A stretch of DNA of 27,409 bases from Bifidobacterium breve (GTDB lineage: Bacteria > Actinomycetota > Acidimicrobiia > Acidimicrobiales > Ilumatobacteraceae): NCBI GenBank assembly GCA_945896935.1, contig CAMDER010000004.1:1-27409 (forward strand), written 5' to 3'. This document shows positions 13,847 through 21,925 of the stretch, in pieces. Positions within the stretch are counted from its first letter, which is position 1. Each line of letters begins with the position of its first letter. The notes beneath the pieces are model-generated. The model was given only the letters and a program-made list of their open reading frames with translations. It made no database searches and was not told the DNA's origin. The translations under genes were made by a program, and so were the position numbers.

Positions 13847-14658
13847 ATGTGCACCGAAATTGACGCAATAAAGACCGCTGGCCCGATCAAGGTCACGGCA
13901 CGAGTTGACGAGTCAACCCGAACCTTGGCATCGCCACCGTCCATATGCACAATGACTTCCGATGTTGAGGCCGGTACAAGTCCCCACGCAATCGCTGCCT
14001 CGGCGGCAGCACAGGCACCAGTTCCACAGGCCAAAGTGATTCCGGCACCGCGCTCATGTACACGCATCGTGATCGCATGAGGCTCGGGTCCAGGTTCAAT
14101 AATTTCAAGATTCACGTGCGGAACTTTTTGTCCAAGTTCGGTGAGGTCGACCATGGCAACATCGTCCACTCCGACAACCGAGTGCGGATTGCCCATGGAC
14201 AGATGGCGTACCGGACGATCGGGGTTGCAGCCGAGACTGGCCCAGTTATGCGGTTCGGGTAGATCGGTGACGTAACCCATGTCGACGCTGATGTCTAATG
14301 AACCGTCGTGCCAATCGCTTTCAACGCTCACGGTGCGCTCGCCGGCATCAGTGTCAACAATGTATGTCGCAGGCTTGCCCTCAGGACCAGCGATGTGCCA
14401 ATGCGCGGCCTGCACCAAACAGCGAATACCGTTTCCGCTCATCTCGGCTCGACTGCCATCGGCGTTATACAACACCATTGCGAGTCGATTGCCCTGCATG
14501 ATTTCGAGCAGCAACAAACCATCAGCCCCAACTCCGAAACGACGATCACACCACCGTTGAGCCAATTCGGACCATTGGAATGAAGCGTCGGCTTGCGCAA
14601 TATTGACGACTAAAAAGTCATTGCCGAGGCCGTGATGTTTGGATAGATCAATATGCAT
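13843..14658 (-). CDS. dapF: Diaminopimelate epimerase
   Basis: The 271-residue enzyme converts LL- to meso-diaminopimelate for peptidoglycan and lysine, using two cysteines as acid and base without a cofactor. Cys80 (GNGIRC) and Cys211 (ACGTGAC) mark the two half-sites, and the N-terminal HGLGNDF and FGVGADG segments match the family. The frame continues upstream across the miaA stop to 14820, but that extension encodes the intergenic repeat and the end of miaA in another frame, so ATG 14658 is chosen. A TAGTCT hexamer 13 nt upstream could be a -10 element. The stop overlaps the hflX GTG start. Confidence 0.96.
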   Translation of the reverse strand: MHIDLSKHHGLGNDFLVVNIAQADASFQWSELAQRWCDRRFGVGADGLLLLEIMQGNRLAMVLYNADGSRAEMSGNGIRCLVQAAHWHIAGPEGKPATYIVDTDAGERTVSVESDWHDGSLDISVDMGYVTDLPEPHNWASLGCNPDRPVRHLSMGNPHSVVGVDDVAMVDLTELGQKVPHVNLEIIEPGPEPHAITMRVHERGAGITLACGTGACAAAEAAIAWGLVPASTSEVIVHMDGGDAKVRVDSSTRAVTLIGPAVFIASISVHM

Positions 14659-14695
14659 AGGACTTGTCTTCAGACTACGCCAAAAGGTTGACCAT

Positions 14696-14733
14696 TCATA
14701 AGGCTGATTAAGAAGGTCATAAGGCTGATTAAG
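14696..14733. repeat. Direct repeat of 17 bp (21-bp period) across the miaA stop codon
   Basis: tcataaggctgattaag occurs at 14696-14712 and again at 14717-14733, with four bases between. The second copy contains the miaA TAA, so the first copy is a duplicate of the end of the gene. Slippage duplication is the simplest explanation. Confidence 0.8.
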
Positions 14734-15679
14734 CAGGCTCGCCAAAAAGCCTGATGAGTTGCGGCGCGACTTCGGCAACTGGGTCAACATCGATATCAAA
14801 CCACACGATTCGCGGATCACGCCGAAACCAGCGTTCTTGCCTCACCGCAAACTGGCGAGTACGTAAGACAACTGTCGCAACAACTTCTTCAAGCGACATC
14901 CGCCCTTCAAGGTGCTCAACCATTTCTTTGTAGCCGAGTGCCTGGAACGCAGTGGGCGACAATCCAGCCACCAGTAATTTCTCAACCTCATCACGTAGGC
15001 CTCGCTCAACCATGATGTGCACACGAGTTTCAATACGCTGCGCCAACACCTCTCGCGACCAGCGCAAAGCCACTTGTTGCACCGAACTCTCAGGATAGGT
15101 GTCAACACCTGGTCCAAATGAAGAAAATGGTTTGCCGCTCCCCTCGCAAACCTCAAGCGCGCGCACTATGCGGCGCACATTGTTGGGCTCCATTTTTGTC
15201 GCTGCTGACGGGTCAAGAGATGCAAGCCGCGCGTGCAAGACTTCCGGCCCTAGTTCAAGAACTTCTTGATCTAAACGTGCTCGGACCTCGGGCCACTGAC
15301 CAGGCAACGTCAGCTCATCAACGACTGCACGCACATACAAACCGGTTCCACCGACGAGCAGTGCACGACCATCACGCGCTGCGATGTCACTGATTGCCGA
15401 GTGATACGCCACTTGAAAATCAGCAACTGTAAAAGGCTCAGTTGCATCAACTAAATCGATCAAATGATGGGGCACCAATTGCTGCTCTTCGAGCGTGGGT
15501 TTAGCAGTACCAATATCCATTCCGCGATACACCTGCATCGCGTCGATTGAGACCAATTCAATTCCGAGATTTCGACCAACGTCAGATGTTGCAACTGCCA
15601 TCGCCACCGATGACTTACCGCTCGCCGTCGGACCTAAAATGACGAGCGACTGCGGAACGACCGTCGTTTGAGTCGTCAT
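14729..15679 (-). CDS. miaA: tRNA dimethylallyltransferase
   Basis: The 316-residue enzyme transfers a dimethylallyl group to N6 of A37 in tRNAs reading codons that begin with U. The P-loop GPTASGKS is at 16-23, and the family blocks DAMQVYRGMDIGTAKP, HHLIDL, GGTGLY and ALGYKEM follow in order. The frame is open 73 codons further upstream, but that part runs antiparallel into miaB and has no family similarity; ATG 15679 gives the normal length and places it 7 bp after miaB. miaB, which methylthiolates the product, is directly upstream, so both steps of ms2i6A formation are co-expressed. Confidence 0.97.
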   Translation of the reverse strand: MTTQTTVVPQSLVILGPTASGKSSVAMAVATSDVGRNLGIELVSIDAMQVYRGMDIGTAKPTLEEQQLVPHHLIDLVDATEPFTVADFQVAYHSAISDIAARDGRALLVGGTGLYVRAVVDELTLPGQWPEVRARLDQEVLELGPEVLHARLASLDPSAATKMEPNNVRRIVRALEVCEGSGKPFSSFGPGVDTYPESSVQQVALRWSREVLAQRIETRVHIMVERGLRDEVEKLLVAGLSPTAFQALGYKEMVEHLEGRMSLEEVVATVVLRTRQFAVRQERWFRRDPRIVWFDIDVDPVAEVAPQLIRLFGEPA

Positions 15680-15686
15680 TCGATCA

Positions 15687-17150
15687 TCACATCGATGCGA
15701 CAGGAATGCGAACTTTGTGCGATGGATCCGCAGTGACCTCACGCAAAATTCCACGAAGGTGGTGCGGAGCAGCCTCGGTAATTTCGACCAATCCGTAACT
15801 TCCGGTCCGAATCGCATTCTTTGGTCTGAAGTGCACAACCTTGTTCTGCCGGGTACGGGCTTGATAGACCTCGGGATTACGGCGCGATGGACCCTCAATC
15901 AGAACATCTTCAATACGACCGACTCGAGCTTCATGACGAATCACTGCCGAGTGCTCAACGACAACTCGTAATCGCGCAAATCGATCGACGACCACAGCGG
16001 GATCAACAAACTGATCAACCATTGTTGCTGCTTCGGTTCCTTCGCGTGGCGAGAATATGTACGTGTAGGCATAGTCGTAATCGGCTTCAGCGGACACTTC
16101 GAGAGTACGTACGAAATCTTCTTCAGTTTCGCCAGGGAAACCGACGATGATGTCGGTGCTAATTGCCAAATCAGGAATGAGCAGACGAGCCTGGTGGAGT
16201 TTTTCTAAATAGCGTTCGGCGCTGTATCCACGATGCATGATGGCAAGGATCCGATCGCTACCTGATTGCAACGGATAATGCAAATGCTCACAGATCGTTG
16301 GCACTTCCGCCATCACTGCAAAAGTTTCTGGTCGCATATCTTTGGGATGAGGACTGGTAAAGCGAACTCGTTTGATTCCGGGAACCATTCCGACTTCACG
16401 CAACAATTCGCTGAACAGTGGACGCGCCGAAACATCTTCGCCGGCACGTCGCTTATCTAGTTGCAAGTCACGCCCGTAGCTATTCACGTTCTGACCAAGC
16501 AAAGTCACTTCGGTGACTCCTTGATCGGCAAGAGCCCGCACTTCTGACACGATCTCGACATACGGTCGACTTATCTCAGAACCGCGCACTGTGGGCACGA
16601 TGCAAAAGGCACACGAATTGTCGCACCCGATTTGAATCGTGACCCATGCGTCGTATGACGTCGCACGCTTGGCCGGTAGTGCCGATGGGAACATCGCGTG
16701 ATCGTCGAGGACGGCTTCTTCCAAAATTTCGGTCAGCGGCCCGTCGACGCGGGCAGTCTCAAGGAGTTCGGCAGCGCGGTGCACATTATGCGTACCCATC
16801 ACCACGTCAACCCACGGTGCGCGCTTTTGGACAATGTCGCGGTCCTTCTGGGCCAGACAACCCGAGACCACGATTTGTCGGCCTTCGCGAGCATCTTTCC
16901 AGCGCTTCAACATTCCGAGGTTGCCGTACAACTTGTTGTCGGCGTTTTCGCGAATGCAACAGGTGTTCAGCACAACGACGTCGGCATCATCTTCTTCTTT
17001 AACTGCGACCAGGCCGTCTGCATCTAAAAGCCCAGAGATTCGCTCAGAATCATGGTCGTTCATCTGACACCCAAAGGTGCGCACGACATAAGAACGAGGA
17101 TCTTGGCTTGCCATAACTCGTTCAGGATACCCCTGAACGACCGTCATCAT
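15687..17150 (-). CDS. miaB: tRNA-2-methylthio-N6-dimethylallyladenosine synthase
   Basis: The 487-residue radical SAM methylthiotransferase adds the 2-methylthio group to i6A37 of tRNA. The N-terminal UPF0004 domain carries the auxiliary-cluster cysteines Cys28 (TFGCQMN), Cys64 (NTCC) and Cys98 (SGC). The radical SAM cluster is C176-x3-C180-x2-C183, and the last 70 residues form the RNA-binding TRAM domain. The first start codon overlaps the sigma-factor stop in ATGA fashion; an internal ATG at 17114 is also possible, because family similarity begins only near residue 20. The RimO paralogue is less likely given the motif set and the miaA neighbour. Confidence 0.96.
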   Translation of the reverse strand: MMTVVQGYPERVMASQDPRSYVVRTFGCQMNDHDSERISGLLDADGLVAVKEEDDADVVVLNTCCIRENADNKLYGNLGMLKRWKDAREGRQIVVSGCLAQKDRDIVQKRAPWVDVVMGTHNVHRAAELLETARVDGPLTEILEEAVLDDHAMFPSALPAKRATSYDAWVTIQIGCDNSCAFCIVPTVRGSEISRPYVEIVSEVRALADQGVTEVTLLGQNVNSYGRDLQLDKRRAGEDVSARPLFSELLREVGMVPGIKRVRFTSPHPKDMRPETFAVMAEVPTICEHLHYPLQSGSDRILAIMHRGYSAERYLEKLHQARLLIPDLAISTDIIVGFPGETEEDFVRTLEVSAEADYDYAYTYIFSPREGTEAATMVDQFVDPAVVVDRFARLRVVVEHSAVIRHEARVGRIEDVLIEGPSRRNPEVYQARTRQNKVVHFRPKNAIRTGSYGLVEITEAAPHHLRGILREVTADPSHKVRIPVASM

Positions 17151-18397
17151 TCTTTGACGAAATTGCGCAGAGCCTGTCCGCTCGCCACATGCCGGAGCCG
17201 AAATAGGGCCCGTACCTCAATCTGGCGAACTCTCTCACGGGTGATATTAAAAGCCTGGCCTACCTCTTCAAGGGTTGCGCTGTGTTCGATATCGAGTCCA
17301 AACCGCATTTTCATGACTTCTCGTTCGCGCTCGGGAAGCTCGTCAAGAACAACCCGCATGGCTTCGCGCATATCTTCAAGTTCGACCCCATCGCTTGGGT
17401 CGACTGCGTCGGCGGCGGCAATATGATCGGCAATCGTTGAATCGCCATCAGCACGAGTGGGCTGGTCAAGACTGGTTGTGTCAGCCGCCATACTGAAGTA
17501 TTCAGCAACTCGATCTGGTGACTCGCCCATGGCTCGAGCGATTTCTATGATCGTCGGCTCGCGTTGATTCAACTGGGTCAATTCGCGCTGCACTCGTAAA
17601 GCACGATTGATGTTCTCCATGGCGTGGGTCGGAAGACGAATATTGCGACTCTCTTCAGCTACCGCTCGCGAAATCGCTTGCTTGATCCACCATGTGGCAT
17701 ACGTAGAAAACTTAAAGCCACGCGTGTAATCAAATTTTTCGACGGCTTTCATGAGGCCGATGTTTCCGCTCTGAATCGCATCAGCGAGTGGCATAGAAAC
17801 TTTCGTATAACGCTTGGCAATACTCACAACAAGGCGCAGGTTCGCATTAGTGAGATCTTCACGAGCCCGACGGCCTTGATCTATCACACGCTGCAAACGT
17901 CGGCGATCAAGCGTTGAAACTGCGTCACCAAGACCATCAAGTTCGGTGCGTGCGTCACTACCTAGAACAATTTTCCGTCCGAGAACTTTTTCTTCATCGG
18001 CAGTCAACAACGCAATGCGACTGATTTCTTGCAGATACAAACGAATGGCATCTTGACCAGCATCATCGCCAGCTCGTTCACTGCGTGATGATTTCTGTTT
18101 CTGTGGATTATTTTTTAATCCGTTCAGCGACGGACGGCGCAACTCACCAGAATCATCAAGTTCAAATGATTGATCAACTCTGATACCGATCTTTTCAATT
18201 GATGAACGAACTGAATCAATGACTTCGGGAGACAATTCAATGTCGCGCAGTGCATCAACGATGTCTTCGGTAGAAAGCTCACCTTGGCGTTGACCAAACG
18301 CAATTAGCGCCGACCATTCTGCTACGTCAATACCGACAACAGGAACGAGTGATGTTCCAGCAAAATCATTGCTGGCATCATTCTTCGCTATCGTCAC
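17147..18397 (-). CDS. Primary-type RNA polymerase sigma-70 factor (SigA/RpoD or close paralogue)
   Basis: The 416-residue protein contains a small N-terminal helical region resembling region 1.1, an acidic and basic linker, and regions 1.2, 2, 3 and 4. The FDYTRGFKFSTYATWWIKQAI segment of region 2 and the GLDIEHSATLEEVGQ and RERVRQIE segments of region 4 are near-canonical, consistent with TTGACA/TATAAT-type recognition. Region 2.1 reads SMPLADAIQSGN where housekeeping factors usually have a more hydrophobic FLDLIQEGN form. The GTG at 18397 is preferred because GGGGGG lies 5 nt upstream; a TTG at 18430 is possible but poor. It overlaps the dnaG 3' end by 20 bp. Group 1 or group 2 status cannot be decided from this window alone. 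Confidence 0.9.
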   Translation of the reverse strand: MTIAKNDASNDFAGTSLVPVVGIDVAEWSALIAFGQRQGELSTEDIVDALRDIELSPEVIDSVRSSIEKIGIRVDQSFELDDSGELRRPSLNGLKNNPQKQKSSRSERAGDDAGQDAIRLYLQEISRIALLTADEEKVLGRKIVLGSDARTELDGLGDAVSTLDRRRLQRVIDQGRRAREDLTNANLRLVVSIAKRYTKVSMPLADAIQSGNIGLMKAVEKFDYTRGFKFSTYATWWIKQAISRAVAEESRNIRLPTHAMENINRALRVQRELTQLNQREPTIIEIARAMGESPDRVAEYFSMAADTTSLDQPTRADGDSTIADHIAAADAVDPSDGVELEDMREAMRVVLDELPEREREVMKMRFGLDIEHSATLEEVGQAFNITRERVRQIEVRALFRLRHVASGQALRNFVKE

Positions 18398-20171
18398 CTT
18401 GACCCCCCGACTGAACTGTTCGTACTGCAAGCCACATTAGCAATGACTCAGCAGCCGCTAAAGCCGTTCGCTCATTGTCAAGATTCTCAAGTTGAACTCG
18501 CGCATCACGATCCTCACGAATTTCATCAGGATTGGCGATTCGGGTGCGTTGAGTCAGAAGTCGACGTACGGTGACTCCAATCAAATTGAGGGCAACCGAG
18601 CTTGGTTCGACCTCAATATCGGCAACAGCCGCACGTTCAAGCATCTCGCGGACTTCGGGATCAGCGATACCTAAGGCATTGTTCAGCAAACTTCCCATTT
18701 CTATTTCTGCAGCAGTCGCCAAGGTTAAAAACGCACGTCGAGATATTTCTGCAGCAAAAAGCGCTTCAATGAGCCAAGGCGCAATGGCATCCCAATTTTG
18801 GAGCAGCAAACTAATAGCGATGAACTCGGCATTTTCAGAAACACCAACGCCACGGGCAACGGGCGCTTCGACTACCGGCCGAGCAGAGCGGCGTTCGGCC
18901 AAACGACTCAAGTCGGCGACTGGCAAACCCACTCTGGCGGCAACTTCGCCTGCATACAGTTTGCGAACATTGACATCGGGGTGTTCATTAATCACTTCCA
19001 TTGCCTGCGCCGCCAAACGAGCACGATCTTCTGGACTCCGTAAAGGTTTTCCCGATACGACACGATTCACGCGAAAACCCAAGAAAGGAACCGCATCATC
19101 AATGGCTGCGGCTAGCGCAGCGGGATCGGAAATCGCGAGATCACCCGGGTCTTTACCATCGGGAAACTTGGCCACCGAAACTTGAACCTGGTATTTCTTT
19201 TCCCACTCGTAAAACTTTTCAGCGGCACCCTGACCAGCGGCGTCGGCGTCAAAGGCCAGGACCACTTTGCTGGCGAATCGTTTCAAGATACGCACATGCT
19301 CTTCGGTGAGAGACGTTCCACACGTTGCGACAGCACGCGTGACACCCGAACGATGAAATCCGATGACATCGGTGTATCCCTCACACACGATGACCTGATC
19401 GGCCTTCACGACATCGTTCTTTGCCCAGTTCAGGCCATACAAAGTTTTTGATTTGAAGTAGATCTTGGTCTCAGATGAGTTTTTGTATTTCGCAGGATCG
19501 ATACTGCCCGGCAAGATGCGTCCGCCGAAAGCTACGGGATCACCATTATCACTGAAGATCGGAAACATGATGCGCGCCCGAAACGAATCTTGCAGACGAT
19601 TGGCTTTGTTAGTAAATGCCAACCCAACATCGCTGAGCACGTCGGCGGCGAAACCCTTCTTGACAAGATGTTGGCTGAGCGCATCCCATTCATCGGGCGC
19701 ATAACCCAATTGAAATTGTCGAGCAACGTCTCCCGCCAAACCACGGTCTCGCAAATAGTCGCGAGCAGCCCGCGCATCGGGCGAATGAAGGAGGCGTTGG
19801 TGATACCAATCAACAGCCTCGGCCATTGCACTGATGAGTTTCTTTCGACGTTGACGGTCTTGGCTTTCGCCACCTGTCGTATACGTGAGAGTGATATTTG
19901 CGCGAGCCGCCAACTTTTCTACTGATGAAACAAAATCAATATGTTCAATTTCTTGAACGAAGGTGAAAATATCTCCGGCTGCTTGGCAACCAAAGCACTT
20001 GTAGCGACCGGTTTCTTCGCGGACGTTAAACGATCCGCTTTTTTCGGTATGAAAAGGGCACAGCCCCACCCAGTTGCGGCCGGCTTTTCGTAATGCGACA
20101 TATTGCTGAATCACTTCGACGATAGATGTGGATGCCCGCACCCTCTCGATGTCGTCTTCAACAAATGCCAT
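18378..20171 (-). CDS. dnaG: DNA primase DnaG
   Basis: The 597-residue enzyme synthesises RNA primers for replication. The N-terminal CHC2 zinc domain uses C38, H41, C59 and C62. The TOPRIM catalytic core shows EGYTD (Glu264-Asp268) and DADAAG (Asp308, Asp310), followed by a C-terminal helicase-binding region of low complexity and high helical content. The ATG at 20171 matches the typical family start (MAF or MAG followed by an IERVR-like segment). It sits directly upstream of the sigma gene, as in the classical macromolecular-synthesis operon, although rpsU is absent here. A possible leaderless promoter overlaps the terC stop. Confidence 0.97.
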   Translation of the reverse strand: MAFVEDDIERVRASTSIVEVIQQYVALRKAGRNWVGLCPFHTEKSGSFNVREETGRYKCFGCQAAGDIFTFVQEIEHIDFVSSVEKLAARANITLTYTTGGESQDRQRRKKLISAMAEAVDWYHQRLLHSPDARAARDYLRDRGLAGDVARQFQLGYAPDEWDALSQHLVKKGFAADVLSDVGLAFTNKANRLQDSFRARIMFPIFSDNGDPVAFGGRILPGSIDPAKYKNSSETKIYFKSKTLYGLNWAKNDVVKADQVIVCEGYTDVIGFHRSGVTRAVATCGTSLTEEHVRILKRFASKVVLAFDADAAGQGAAEKFYEWEKKYQVQVSVAKFPDGKDPGDLAISDPAALAAAIDDAVPFLGFRVNRVVSGKPLRSPEDRARLAAQAMEVINEHPDVNVRKLYAGEVAARVGLPVADLSRLAERRSARPVVEAPVARGVGVSENAEFIAISLLLQNWDAIAPWLIEALFAAEISRRAFLTLATAAEIEMGSLLNNALGIADPEVREMLERAAVADIEVEPSSVALNLIGVTVRRLLTQRTRIANPDEIREDRDARVQLENLDNERTALAAAESLLMWLAVRTVQSGGQGDDSEE

Positions 20172-20178
20172 GCAGGAG

Positions 20179-20184
20179 AGGCTA
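20179..20184 (-). promoter_or_regulatory. Candidate -10 element for dnaG, overlapping the terC stop
   Basis: On the minus strand TAGCCT is followed by 7 nt and the dnaG ATG at 20171. The first three bases of the hexamer are also the terC stop codon. No ribosome-binding site lies between them, and the -35 region is weak. Confidence 0.3.
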
Positions 20185-21171
20185 ATCCACGGGTGGAGTG
20201 GACGGTTTACCCCGACTGGCCTTCATAGAAAAACCGATGGAAGCAACCAAAACAAGCACAATCACCACAAGCGAAAGCAATGTAGGGATCTGATACCAAT
20301 CGTGAATCAACATCTTGATGCCGACAAAGGCCAAGATGACAGCAAGCCCCTCTTTGAGATAACTGAAGCGAGCATGTGCGTCGGCCAATAGGAAATACAG
20401 AGCTCGCAATCCCAAAATGGCGAACGCATTCGATGAAAACACGATGAATTGCTCTCGGCTTACTGCGAGCACTGCTGGCACTGAGTCAACAGCAAAGAGA
20501 ACATCGGTGAACTCGATCAAGACCAGTACTGCAAATAATGGAGTCGCCAGTCGTACCCCATTTTGACGCGTAAACAGTTTCTGCCCGTCCAATTCGGTCG
20601 TACTCGGCACAAAACGATTGACGAGTTTCATGAAACGACCGGACGCTGGATCCATCTCCTCTTCACCTTTGACAACCAATTTGACTGCGGTGAAAATCAA
20701 GAATGCCCCAAAGATGTACAACACCCACGAGAACTTTTCAATCAGTGCTATGCCAGCAAAAATGAAAATCGCCCGCAAGGCTAAGGCGCCGAAGATTCCC
20801 CAAAAAAGCACTCGGTGCTGATATTTCAAAGGGATCTTGTAGAAACTGAGAATCAGTGCCCAGACAAACACATTGTCGATACTCAAACTCTTCTCAATCA
20901 GGTAACCACTGATGTATTCGCCAGATGCCGCGCCACCAAAGGCGATCGCAATAACTCCAGTGAACGCCACACCGATTGAAATCCAAACAGCACTCTCAAT
21001 CAAGGCTTCACGCGGTCCGACGTCATGGGCCTTACGGTGAATGACCAAGATGTCAACGGCCAGCAAGACGCAAATGAAAGCCATGAGCGCGACCCAAGCC
21101 CAGCCTGGAACATCTAGATCAACAAAATTAAGCTTCTCAGATTCGGATGTCAGAAAACGTGAAATCATCAT
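20182..21171 (-). CDS. TerC-family integral membrane protein
   Basis: The 329-residue protein has about eight hydrophobic segments and the two acidic TerC signatures: EKSLSIDNVFVWAL near residues 93-106 and EFTDVLFAVDSVPA near 219-232. The intramembrane acidic residues are thought to bind a divalent metal. Bacterial TerC-family members are linked to tellurium resistance and to Mn2+ export or loading of metals to secreted proteins; manganese is the better guess for a housekeeping copy. Two start ATGs lie in tandem, and the first overlaps the AIM24-family gene stop as ATGA. No metal riboswitch is visible because there is no leader. Confidence 0.92.
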   Translation of the reverse strand: MMISRFLTSESEKLNFVDLDVPGWAWVALMAFICVLLAVDILVIHRKAHDVGPREALIESAVWISIGVAFTGVIAIAFGGAASGEYISGYLIEKSLSIDNVFVWALILSFYKIPLKYQHRVLFWGIFGALALRAIFIFAGIALIEKFSWVLYIFGAFLIFTAVKLVVKGEEEMDPASGRFMKLVNRFVPSTTELDGQKLFTRQNGVRLATPLFAVLVLIEFTDVLFAVDSVPAVLAVSREQFIVFSSNAFAILGLRALYFLLADAHARFSYLKEGLAVILAFVGIKMLIHDWYQIPTLLSLVVIVLVLVASIGFSMKASRGKPSTPPVD

Positions 21172-21890
21172 GCCCTATTGAACAATCCACCGATTGAACC
21201 ACCGCTACTAGCTCCACCCGTTGGCATCATGCTTTGAATCCAACCCAACAATTCATTGGGATTACGAGTCTGTGTCCATACTTTGCCTGGACCACTGAAA
21301 TCAAATACCAAACCTTCACCGCTCTTGAAAGTCTGCATTAAACCACCGCTGGCTTGACGAATATTCATTGACACCGTGCCCTCGTATGCGACCATATGCC
21401 CGGTATCGACCGTCAGCGACTGGCCTGCTTGCAAGTCCCACATTTCAAGGGCGCCGTAGCAGGCAAATACAACTGGACCTTGACCTTCAGCACGGATAAT
21501 GAAACCACCTTCAGAGCCAAACATGTTCTTGAATCCACCCCACTGCGTATCAATGGAGACATTGGTGTCATTGGCAAGCCATGAACCTTTTTGGATGAAC
21601 AACTGTGTTGCCGACGAGACATCAAAACTCACGATGTCACCGGGCAGACGTGCGGCCACATCAATGAAGCCACCTTCTGCCGGGGCCGTGTAAGTGCTCA
21701 CGAAAAAGCTTTCACCGCCAAGCGCGGCGCGCTTGAGACTTTTCATAATTCCGCCTTCGGCTTTAGCTGCCAAAGTCACGCCCGTTGACATGGTCATCAT
21801 GGCACCACTTTCAACCCGCACTGGTTCGTTACCGGCCAAGTTGATACGAGCCACGCCATATGCGGGACCCAGTCGAGTCTGAATTTGCAT
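21168..21890 (-). CDS. AIM24/TIGR00266-family protein
   Basis: The 240-residue protein is glycine-rich and all-beta in character, with the family pattern of a VESGAMM turn, GGESFF, a long stretch of alternating strands, and GEGLVFDFSGPGKVW-TQTRN near the C-terminus. Its fold is a double-stranded beta helix related to the tryptophan-RNA-binding attenuator protein-like superfamily. The biochemical role of bacterial members is not established; yeast AIM24 is a mitochondrial membrane-organising protein. A perfect ribosome site (GGAGG, 7 nt before ATG) stands out in a window where such sites are rare. The C-terminal tail is glycine and serine-rich. It follows ppdK by 35 bp and overlaps terC by 4 bp. 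Confidence 0.88.
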   Translation of the reverse strand: MQIQTRLGPAYGVARINLAGNEPVRVESGAMMTMSTGVTLAAKAEGGIMKSLKRAALGGESFFVSTYTAPAEGGFIDVAARLPGDIVSFDVSSATQLFIQKGSWLANDTNVSIDTQWGGFKNMFGSEGGFIIRAEGQGPVVFACYGALEMWDLQAGQSLTVDTGHMVAYEGTVSMNIRQASGGLMQTFKSGEGLVFDFSGPGKVWTQTRNPNELLGWIQSMMPTGGASSGGSIGGLFNRA

Positions 21891-21925
21891 TGTGAACCTC
21901 CAATGATTCGCGGCCCGCCACGGAC

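Noticed and set aside
18571..19185. 204-codon plus-strand open frame inside dnaG
   Set aside because: It is antisense to a confidently identified primase gene, has no recognisable motifs, and its composition (serine, alanine, arginine and threonine-rich) is what the reverse frame of dnaG would give.
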